From Deltaproteobacteria bacterium (GTDB lineage: Bacteria; Desulfobacterota; Desulfobulbia; Desulfobulbales; VMSU01), in NCBI GenBank assembly GCA_021789795.1, contig JAJYJA010000146.1, positions 1 through 5,951 on the forward strand: 5,951 nt of DNA. Direction: 5' to 3'. Under the pieces are notes generated by a model, which ran no database searches, was not told the DNA's origin, and was given only the letters and a program-made list of their open reading frames with translations. Shown here piece by piece: positions 1-5,315 of the stretch (position 1 is its first letter; the number at the start of each line of letters is the position of its first letter). The translations under genes and the position numbers were made by a program.

Positions 1-67
1 AACCTGGACCATTTCCCGTGCTGCTTACGGCTCGGTATGTCGTCGCCGTGAGCTGAGGCTTATTGTT

Positions 68-219
68 TGATGGCGTCGCAAAAAGACCGATCTACTGCGG
101 CGCGTGGCGGTTTGGCTCGTTCGGCTACCATCTGTATGGCCTCACTCGCCAAACACACCCCGCGCCTTGTATATCGGCCCTTTTGCTTAGCCATCGGCTA
201 CCTTTTTGCGAGATCATCA
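68..219. repeat. Foldback (MITE-like) intergenic repeat with 18-bp imperfect inverted ends
   Basis: The left end TGATGGCGTCGCAAAAAG (68-85) matches the reverse complement of 202-219 at 15 of 18 positions. Further inverted pairs nest in order inside it: CCGAT 87-91 with ATCGG 173-177 (or 193-197), GGCGCG 99-104 with CGCGCC 161-166, GTTTGGC 110-116 with GCCAAAC 148-154, and CCAT 128-131 with ATGG 136-139 around a four-base loop. The whole unit could therefore fold end to end as DNA or RNA. It has no room for a transposase, so if mobile it would depend on one elsewhere. I see no clear target-site duplication. A structured untranslated RNA or a REP-like element are alternatives. Confidence 0.6.
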
Positions 220-288
220 TTGTTTGGGTTTTTTCTACTCGACGGCTTATGCCCGTGGCCTGGCCCATCGTGTCCGGGATGGCTATGC

Positions 289-356
289 AAAAAAAGTCCG
301 GTCGTCTGGCTTGGGGGGTGATGCTTGCCCCCGCCGCCTGGCGGGCCGGACTTTTT
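289..356. terminator. Terminator-like inverted repeat upstream of the PPDK-like gene
   Basis: AAAAAGTCCGG (291-301) and CCGGACTTTTT (346-356) are perfect 11-bp inverted arms. Inside, CCCGCC 330-335 and GGCGGG 340-345 form a tight hairpin joined directly to the right arm, and the G-run 314-318 could instead pair with the C-run 328-332. Read rightward, a GC-rich stem ends in five T. Read leftward, it ends in seven T (complement of 289-295), so it could terminate in either direction. It stops 19 bases before the next start codon, so in a read-through transcript it would be a structured leader. GATGGC..GCAAAAA at 278-293 also resembles the end of the 68-219 repeat. Confidence 0.5.
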
Positions 357-375
357 GGTGGCGGCGGGTAGGCGG

Positions 376-2964
376 ATGGCCATAAACGACTGGTGGCGCG
401 GCCTCCTCTCCGCCCTGCCCCTTATCCGCCGGTTCACTGACCAGCGGCAACTCTCCGTGGGGGAGGTTTTTGCCTGCTTTCAGCGCCTCTTGGCCGCCAA
501 CAATCGGGCGATGGAGATTATCGCCGACCTGGGCGAGAAGCTCTCTGGCGACTACATCTTCGACCGCCGCTACCTCGAGGCCAGCGCCGAAGCCCTTACC
601 CAGGCGGTGGCCGACTCCATCCTCGCCCTCGAACAGCTCACCCTCGTTCCCTTCCCGGAGCTAAAGCAGATTCACGCCCGGCTCGCCTTGCAGCTTAACG
701 ACCTCCTGGCGGGCGGCGAGCGCCTGGCCGGGCCGCCGGTTATCCATCTGCGGGAGGCGGGCCTGGCCCATGTGGCGGTGGTGGGCGGCAAGTGCGCCCA
801 TCTGGCGGAGCTGATCCGGCGGGGATTCGCCCCCGAGGTGCCGGGCGGGTTTGTGATCACCACCCGGGCCTTTCACGAACTGATCGACGCCAACGGCCTG
901 CGGCCCAAGCTCGCCGAACTGGAAGGGCGGCTCGCCGACCCCGGATCCCCCCTGGCCCAGATCACCTCCCTGGGTGAGGAACTGGCCCGGCGGCTGGGGG
1001 CCGCTGTCCCGCCCGAGGGTCTCTTGGCCGCGATCGAGGAGGCGATCGGCCGGGAGATGCCGACGGGCGGGCGGTTGGCGGTGCGTAGCAGCGCCCTGGA
1101 GGAGGACCTGGACTTCTCCTTCGCCGGGCAGTTTAGCACTGTGCTCAACGTGCCCGTCGGGGCCGCCGCCGTCTTCGCCGCCTATCTCAAGGTGGCGGCC
1201 AGCCTGTTTGCCGCCCCGGCCCTTGGCTACCGGCGGCTGGTTTTTCCAGGCGAGGGTCGGTTGAGCATCGCCGCCGGCTGTCAGCCGATGATCGACAGCC
1301 GAGCCAGCGGCCTGGTGTTCACCGAGGACGTCGCCGGGGCCTCGGACGAGCGGATGGTGATCGTCGGCGCCTGGGGTCAGGGCGAGGCGGTGGTGGAGGG
1401 GGCGGTGGCCACCGACTCGTTTCAGGTGGGCAAGGGCGAGCCGCCGGTCATCCTGGCCCGCCAGGTGCCGGTCAAGCCCACCGCCCGTTATCCCGACCCG
1501 GAGGGTGGGCTCAGCGAGCGCCGGCTGGAGCCGGAACTGTCCGGGGCAGCTTGCTTAAACGACAAACAGATTCTGGCCCTGGCCCGGCTGGCCCGGCGCG
1601 TCGAGCGGGTCTTCCGGCGGCCCCAGGACATCGAGTGGGCACTGGATGCCGCCGGGCGTTTCTTCATCCTCCAGGCCCGGCCGCTGTTCGTTCCTGAAGC
1701 GGCGGGCGACCGTCGGGCGGCCGCAGAGGCGGTGGCGGGTCTTAAACCCTTGCTAACCGGCGGTCGGGTGGCCAGTTTAGGGGTGGGGGCGGGCCCGGCG
1801 CGCCGGGTGCTTATCCCTGAAGACCTCGCCGCCTTCCCGGAGGGGGCGGTGCTCGTCGCCCGCCGCGATTCGGCCCTCTTCTCCAGCGTGCTGGGCCAGG
1901 TCGCGGCCATCGTCACCGAGATCGGCACCCCGCTTAGCCACATGGCCACCATCTGCCGCGAGCTGCGGGTGCCCTGCCTGGTCAATGTCCCCCGCCTCCT
2001 GGAGACGGTGGCGGACGGCGAGGAGATCACGGTGGACGCCGAAAGCGGCTGTATCTATCAAGGCCGGATCAAGGAGCTGCTGGCGCTTAAGGTCAGCGAG
2101 GGCATGGACATCAACGCCAGCGCCGAATTCCGCCTGCTGCGCCGCCTGCTGCGGGCCTCCTCTCAACTCAACCTGGTGGACCCGCTGCTGGGCGAATTTA
2201 GGGTCGAAGATTGCCAGTCCTACCACGACATCCTCCGTTTCACCCACGAGACGGCGGTGCAGACCCTGGTGGACATGGGCCGGGACGAAGGCCGCCTCCT
2301 GGGCGGACATCTGGCGCGCCGGCTTGCCCTGCCCATCCCCACCGGCATCCTGGTGATCGACATCGGCGGCGGTCTGACCCCGGAGGCCCCGGACGACCAG
2401 GTGCCGCCCGAGGCGGTCGCCTCCACCCCCTTCGCCGCCATCCTGCGGGGGATGCTCTGCCCTGGGGCCTGGCACCACGACCCCATGCCGGTGGGGATGC
2501 GCGATCTGATGCACAGCCTGTTCAGCCCCGCCCACCACGAACCGGTGGGCCGGCAGTACACCGGCCACAACATCGCCATCATCGGGGCGCATTACGTCAA
2601 CCTCTGCTTCCGGCTGGGGTATCATTTCAACCTCATCGACGCCCATTGCGATCAGGTGGCGCAGAATAATCACCTTTATTTCCGCTTTCTGGGCGGGGTC
2701 ACCGACGTGCTCAAGCGTTCCCGCCGGGCGGCCATGATCGGCGCCATCTTGCGGGCCTTGGAGTTCAACGTTAAGATCCGGGGCGACCTGGTGACCGCCC
2801 GCCTCGCGCATCTGCCGGTGGCCGAAATGGAGCGGGTCTTGGACCTCCTGGGCCGGCTGGTGGGCTTCACCCGGCAGCTCGACGTGCGCATGGACAGCGA
2901 CCAGATGGCCGAGGAGTACGCCCAGGCCTTCTTAAACGGCGACTACGGCATCGTTAACCGATGA
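376..2964 (+). CDS. PEP synthase/PPDK-like phosphotransferase with replaced C-terminal domain
   Basis: This 862-residue cytosolic protein has a helical N-terminal segment (about 1-125). A PPDK-type ATP-grasp domain follows (about 130-440): VGGK at 136-139 with ATP-contacting Lys139, VRSSALEED 236-244, FAGQF 249-253, SGLVFTED 311-318, GQGE 334-337, and DIEW with Glu420 through Gln433 in ILQARPL. A PEP-utilising swivelling domain (about 470-570) carries IGTPLSHMAT with probable phospho-acceptor His522. In PEP synthase and PPDK a PEP/pyruvate-binding barrel comes next. Here residues 575-862 instead hold another domain, with YHDILRFTHE and DIGGG near 662-666. ATP-driven phosphorylation of the histidine is well supported; the final acceptor is unknown. 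The ATG at 376 is chosen although its ribosome site is weak; an in-frame GTG (358) and TTG (325) lie in or against the upstream hairpin. The following response regulator gene probably shares its transcript. Database names for such proteins are usually 'PEP/pyruvate-binding domain protein' or 'PEP synthase', and the latter may overstate function. Confidence 0.85.
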   Translation: MAINDWWRGLLSALPLIRRFTDQRQLSVGEVFACFQRLLAANNRAMEIIADLGEKLSGDYIFDRRYLEASAEALTQAVADSILALEQLTLVPFPELKQIHARLALQLNDLLAGGERLAGPPVIHLREAGLAHVAVVGGKCAHLAELIRRGFAPEVPGGFVITTRAFHELIDANGLRPKLAELEGRLADPGSPLAQITSLGEELARRLGAAVPPEGLLAAIEEAIGREMPTGGRLAVRSSALEEDLDFSFAGQFSTVLNVPVGAAAVFAAYLKVAASLFAAPALGYRRLVFPGEGRLSIAAGCQPMIDSRASGLVFTEDVAGASDERMVIVGAWGQGEAVVEGAVATDSFQVGKGEPPVILARQVPVKPTARYPDPEGGLSERRLEPELSGAACLNDKQILALARLARRVERVFRRPQDIEWALDAAGRFFILQARPLFVPEAAGDRRAAAEAVAGLKPLLTGGRVASLGVGAGPARRVLIPEDLAAFPEGAVLVARRDSALFSSVLGQVAAIVTEIGTPLSHMATICRELRVPCLVNVPRLLETVADGEEITVDAESGCIYQGRIKELLALKVSEGMDINASAEFRLLRRLLRASSQLNLVDPLLGEFRVEDCQSYHDILRFTHETAVQTLVDMGRDEGRLLGGHLARRLALPIPTGILVIDIGGGLTPEAPDDQVPPEAVASTPFAAILRGMLCPGAWHHDPMPVGMRDLMHSLFSPAHHEPVGRQYTGHNIAIIGAHYVNLCFRLGYHFNLIDAHCDQVAQNNHLYFRFLGGVTDVLKRSRRAAMIGAILRALEFNVKIRGDLVTARLAHLPVAEMERVLDLLGRLVGFTRQLDVRMDSDQMAEEYAQAFLNGDYGIVNR

Positions 2965-2990
2965 GCAAGGACAGCCTCGGGATTTATGGT

Positions 2991-2999
2991 GGGGGAGGA
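2991..2999 (+). promoter_or_regulatory. Ribosome binding site fixing the response regulator start
   Basis: GGGGGAGGA lies seven bases before the ATG at 3007. It is the strongest Shine-Dalgarno match near any start in the window and argues against the in-frame upstream ATG at 2986. Confidence 0.75.
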
Positions 3000-3006
3000 T
3001 GACGAC

Positions 3007-3390
3007 ATGGTGCAAGCCGCGGCCCGCCTATTGATTATCGACGACGAGCCCATCATCGGCAAGCGGCTTAAGCAGGCCTTTGTCAAGCTGGGCCTGGAGG
3101 CGGCAAGCTTCACCAACCCCTTGGACGCCCTGCGGGCGCTGGCCGAGCGGCCCTTCGACCTGGTGATTACCGACCTGCGGATGGAGGGCTTGGACGGCCT
3201 GGAGACGCTGCGCCGGGTTCGGGCGCTCAACCGCCGGGCCAAGGTGATTATCATCACCGGCTATCCCGACCCGGAGACCGCCCAGGCCGCCAGCCGGGAA
3301 GGGGCCTTCGCCTTTCTGGTCAAGCCGTTCCGCCTGGAGGAGCTGAAGGCCGAGGTCAGCCGGGCCCTTGCCGAGCTGAACCAGACCTGA
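3007..3390 (+). CDS. Single-domain response regulator (CheY-like receiver)
   Basis: The 127-residue product is one receiver domain with no output domain. The conserved residues are present: acidic pair Asp12-Asp13 in LLIIDDEP, phospho-acceptor Asp56 in VITDLRM, Thr84 in IIITGYP, and Lys106 in LVKPF. It should accept phosphate from a histidine kinase and act by protein contact or as a relay, because no DNA-binding or enzymatic part follows. No kinase gene is in view. I prefer the ATG at 3007 because the strong ribosome site GGGGGAGGA (2991-2999) sits just before it; an ATG at 2986 in the same frame would place that site inside the gene. It begins 42 nt after the PPDK-like gene, suggesting co-transcription and possibly linked function, which is inference. 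Its stop codon coincides with the first bases of a repeat-like sequence. Confidence 0.9.
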   Translation: MVQAAARLLIIDDEPIIGKRLKQAFVKLGLEAASFTNPLDALRALAERPFDLVITDLRMEGLDGLETLRRVRALNRRAKVIIITGYPDPETAQAASREGAFAFLVKPFRLEELKAEVSRALAELNQT

Positions 3391-3424
3391 TGGCGTCGCC
3401 AACAGGCCGAGCTGCCAGACCTGA
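3370..3424 (+). repeat. Short direct duplication spanning the 3' end of the response regulator gene
   Basis: GCCGAGCTG-AA-CCAGACCTGA (3370-3390) recurs at 3406-3424 without the central AA, that is, 19 identical bases with one 2-base gap. Fifteen bases separate the copies. The first copy encodes the last residues of the receiver protein (AELNQT and the stop) and the second is non-coding. This looks like a local duplication or replication slippage. Confidence 0.6.
3388..3413 (+). repeat. Partial copy of the 68-219 repeat end, at the response regulator stop
   Basis: Twenty-two of 26 bases match positions 68-93 without gaps, beginning with an identical 12-base block TGATGGCGTCGC. The TGA at its start is the stop codon of the response regulator. 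I see no convincing matching right end before the TetR gene, so this would be a degenerate or solo end. Chance similarity in GC-rich DNA is possible, though the intergenic placement favours a real relation. Confidence 0.45.
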
Positions 3425-3455
3425 CCTGGGGACTGGCCATAGGGCTTGTTTTTTT
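3414..3455 (+). terminator. Weak candidate terminator after the response regulator gene
   Basis: GCCAG (3414-3418) can pair with CTGGC (3433-3437), with CC/GG pairs inside the loop, and a run of seven T lies at 3449-3455. The eleven-base gap between stem and T-run is too long for a classical terminator. The position between the two transcription units suits one, but the same T-run may belong to the TetR promoter. Confidence 0.3.
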
Positions 3456-3473
3456 CGCTGACCGTGGTATTGT
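3446..3473 (+). promoter_or_regulatory. Candidate sigma-70 promoter for the TetR-mqnE-mqnC operon
   Basis: TTGTTT (3446-3451) and TATTGT (3468-3473) are separated by 16 bases and match the -35 and -10 consensus at 3 and 4 of 6 positions. Transcription would begin near 3480, leaving only about ten bases before the ATG at 3491. This fits the absence of any Shine-Dalgarno site there and suggests a very short or near-leaderless message. The match is modest; its support comes mainly from position and the overlapping palindrome. Confidence 0.4.
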
Positions 3474-3488
3474 GACCACCTGGTCACA
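3471..3488. promoter_or_regulatory. 18-bp palindromic operator, probable TetR binding site
   Basis: TGTGACCACCTGGTCACA has perfect 8-bp arms around a 2-base centre and ends two bases before the TetR start codon. It overlaps the predicted -10 box and the expected transcription start. TetR-family dimers commonly bind such palindromes in their own promoters, so binding here would block transcription of the repressor and the mqn genes behind it. The palindrome is directly visible; the protein that binds it is inferred. Confidence 0.65.
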
Positions 3489-3490
3489 CA

Positions 3491-4216
3491 ATGCCCAATC
3501 CCGCCGTCCCCAAGGACACCTTCAACAACCTGCCCGCCGCCAAGCGGCTTCGGATCGAGGCCGCCTTGGCGCGCGAGTTCGCCATCCACGGCTACCGCAA
3601 GGCCAGTCTGAACACGGTGGTCAAGTCGCTGGGCATCGCCAAGGGTTCGTTGTATCAGTATTTTGACGGCAAGGAGTCGATCTTTCTCTACGTCTTCGAT
3701 CGGTTCACCGACCGGGTCAAGGCGATGCTTAAGCGGCCGGCGGCGGGCGAGGAGGAGGGCCTTTGGGAGACCCTGCGCCAGACCATGCGGGCCGGAATCG
3801 CCTTTATCGACACCTGCCCCGATCTCTACCAGCTTTACCTAAACGTCCTCTTCGAGCATGAGGTGCCGCGCCGGGAGGAGCTGATCCGGCGGGTCAGGCT
3901 GTTTTCCCTGGACTATTTCGGCCCCCTGGTGGCTAAGGGGCAGGCGCGGGGTGAGGTGTCGCCGTTGGTGCCGGTGGCCAGGGCGGTGTTCATGATCGAC
4001 GCGGTGTTGGATCGTTTCCTGCAAGGCTACGCCCGCCCTTACCTGAACGGCGGTCTGAGCCTGGCCGCCGGGGATGCCCCGGCCCGGGAGGCGGAGATCG
4101 AGGGGTTGATCGCGGTGCTAAGGCGCGGGTTGGCGGCGGAACAGGGGAGTAAATTTTGTGACGGGCCAAGCCCCGGCGGAAAAAATAAGGGAGAGGCGGA
4201 TGCGAGAGTTGATTGA
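3491..4216 (+). CDS. TetR/AcrR-family transcriptional repressor
   Basis: The 241-residue protein has a typical TetR N-terminus: FNNLPAAKRLRIEAALAREF (11-30) forms the first helix, and residues about 38-58, ending in GIAKGSLYQYF, form the helix-turn-helix and recognition helix, followed by the usual GKESIF. The remaining 170 or so residues should be the helical ligand-binding and dimerisation domain, which is too variable to name a ligand. The start matches the normal family length before the helix-turn-helix, yet there is no Shine-Dalgarno site. The palindrome at 3471-3488 lies immediately upstream, suggesting autoregulation. The 3' end overlaps mqnE by 17 nt, and the last 20 or so residues (GPSPGGKNKGEADARVD) look like unstructured tail. 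Control of menaquinone synthesis is inferred from this arrangement. Confidence 0.9.
   Translation: MPNPAVPKDTFNNLPAAKRLRIEAALAREFAIHGYRKASLNTVVKSLGIAKGSLYQYFDGKESIFLYVFDRFTDRVKAMLKRPAAGEEEGLWETLRQTMRAGIAFIDTCPDLYQLYLNVLFEHEVPRREELIRRVRLFSLDYFGPLVAKGQARGEVSPLVPVARAVFMIDAVLDRFLQGYARPYLNGGLSLAAGDAPAREAEIEGLIAVLRRGLAAEQGSKFCDGPSPGGKNKGEADARVD
4189..4196 (+). promoter_or_regulatory. Ribosome binding site for mqnE inside the TetR gene
   Basis: GGGAGAGG lies three bases before the ATG at 4200, still within the TetR reading frame. The spacing is slightly short from its last base, but GGGAG alone gives six bases. It is the reason for preferring this start over the GTG at 4158. Confidence 0.5.
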
Positions 4217-5315
4217 CAAGGCCGGCCTGGCCGACATTCTGGATAAAGTCGAGGCCCGCGAGCGGTTGAGCGTCGAGGACGGGTTGGCCCTCTACCAAAG
4301 CCCCGAGCTGCTGGCGGTGGGCTATATCGCCAACCGGGTGCGGGAGCAAAAAAACGGCGACCACGCCTACTTTATCTACAACCAGCACATCAACTACTCC
4401 AACATCTGCACCAACCTCTGTAAGTTCTGCGCCTTCGGCAAGGATGCCTCCTCGCCCCTGGCCTACGAGATGAGCATCGACGACATCCGCCGCAAGGTGG
4501 AGGAGCGTCTGGACGAGCCGATTACCGAGATCCACATGGTGGGCGGCATCCACCCCGAACTGCCCTTTGACTACTACCTGGACGCCTTGCGGACGATCAA
4601 GGAGGTGCGGCCTTCGGTGCACATCCAGGCCTTCACCTGCGTCGAGATCGCCCACCTGGCCTACCTCGCCGGGCGGTCGCTGGCCGATACCCTGCGCGAG
4701 TTGATGGCGGCGGGCCTGGGCTCCATCCCCGGCGGCGGGGCCGAGGTGTTCAGCCCTCGGATCCGGGCCAAGACCTGCGAGAAGAAGCTCTCCGGCGAGG
4801 GCTGGCTGGAGGTGGCCAAGACCGCCCACCGCCTGGGGTTGAAGAGCAACGCCACCATGCTCTACGGCCACATCGAGACCCTGGAGGAGCGGATCGAGCA
4901 CCTGGACATGCTCCGCCGGGCCCAGGACGAGACCGGCGGCTTCATGACCTTCATCCCCCTGGCCTTTCATCCCAAGAACACCGAGATGGCGCACCTGGCC
5001 AAGGGCTCAGGCGTCGAGGACTTAAAGAATATCGCCGTGGCCCGCTGCTTTTTGGACAACTTTCCGCACATCAAGGCCTACTGGGTGATGCTCGGCATCA
5101 AGCTGGCCCAGGTGGCCCTGTCCTTTGGCGCCGACGACATCGACGGCACGGTCAAGGAGGAGATCATCACCCACATGGCGGGCGGCGAGAGCGAGCAGGC
5201 CCAGAGCCGGCAGCAGTTGGTGCGCCTGATCCGGGAGGCGGGCCGGGTGCCCATAGAACGCGACACCCTCTACCGGGTGGTCACCAGCTATCAGGAGGAG
5301 GGCGCCCGGCCATGA
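4200..5315 (+). CDS. mqnE: Aminodeoxyfutalosine synthase (radical SAM)
   Basis: MqnE is a cytosolic radical SAM enzyme of the futalosine menaquinone pathway. It joins the 5'-deoxyadenosyl radical to 3-[(1-carboxyvinyl)oxy]benzoate, the MqnA product, giving 6-amino-6-deoxyfutalosine. The 371-residue product carries the CX3CX2C iron-sulfur motif at Cys70, Cys74 and Cys77 (ICTNLCKFCAF) in a TIM-barrel core. Other features are MVGGIHPELPFDYY, GLGSIPGGGAEVFSPRIR and ATMLYGHIET, plus a C-terminal CofH/MqnC-type region. The length is normal. The ATG at 4200 is chosen because GGGAGAGG (4189-4196) precedes it and MRELIDKAGLADI suits the family N-terminus. A GTG at 4158, after GGGGAG at 4144-4149, would add 14 residues and lengthen the overlap with the repressor gene. 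CofH is the main confusable relative, but mqnC next door and no F420 genes favour MqnE. Confidence 0.9.
   Translation: MRELIDKAGLADILDKVEARERLSVEDGLALYQSPELLAVGYIANRVREQKNGDHAYFIYNQHINYSNICTNLCKFCAFGKDASSPLAYEMSIDDIRRKVEERLDEPITEIHMVGGIHPELPFDYYLDALRTIKEVRPSVHIQAFTCVEIAHLAYLAGRSLADTLRELMAAGLGSIPGGGAEVFSPRIRAKTCEKKLSGEGWLEVAKTAHRLGLKSNATMLYGHIETLEERIEHLDMLRRAQDETGGFMTFIPLAFHPKNTEMAHLAKGSGVEDLKNIAVARCFLDNFPHIKAYWVMLGIKLAQVALSFGADDIDGTVKEEIITHMAGGESEQAQSRQQLVRLIREAGRVPIERDTLYRVVTSYQEEGARP

Larger units (their letters stand above)
1..375. other. Intergenic region with repeat structures, no convincing gene
   Basis: I see no protein-coding gene here. The first 70 bases could hold the tail of an upstream plus-strand gene: one frame is open from base 2 to a TGA at 68-70 and would end in residues RELRLIV. 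All three plus frames are open for 16 to 22 codons, so this cannot be decided. Bases 68-219 form a foldback repeat and bases 289-356 a second inverted-repeat structure, each listed separately. Bases 220-277 hold a T-rich stretch (six T at 229-234) but no promoter I would defend. Short open frames on both strands cross these repeats and resemble no protein family I know. Confidence 0.7.

Noticed and set aside
63..371. Short plus- and minus-strand open frames in the upstream region
   Set aside because: They cross the foldback repeat and the terminator-like hairpin, lack ribosome sites and show no family resemblance.
325..375. Earlier TTG (325) or GTG (358) start for the PPDK-like protein
   Set aside because: TTG 325 lies inside the inverted-repeat structure and GTG 358 directly against it; the added residues are Pro/Gly-rich and unlike a protein N-terminus. 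Neither has a ribosome site.
1777..2811. 344-codon minus-strand open frame
   Set aside because: It lies wholly opposite the PPDK-like gene with its domain motifs intact. The product is rich in Gly, Ala, His and Gln with no recognisable domain, as expected from the complement of GC-rich coding DNA.
2986..3006. ATG at 2986 as the start of the response regulator
   Set aside because: It would put the strong ribosome site GGGGGAGGA inside the gene and has none of its own; the receiver domain needs only the shorter form.
4731..4740. GC-rich stem in mqnE as a terminator or regulatory hairpin
   Set aside because: It encodes the conserved IPGGGAE motif and has no T-run; coding constraint explains it.
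3990..4994. 334-codon minus-strand open frame
   Set aside because: It runs opposite the well-supported TetR and mqnE genes, and its composition is that of an antisense shadow.
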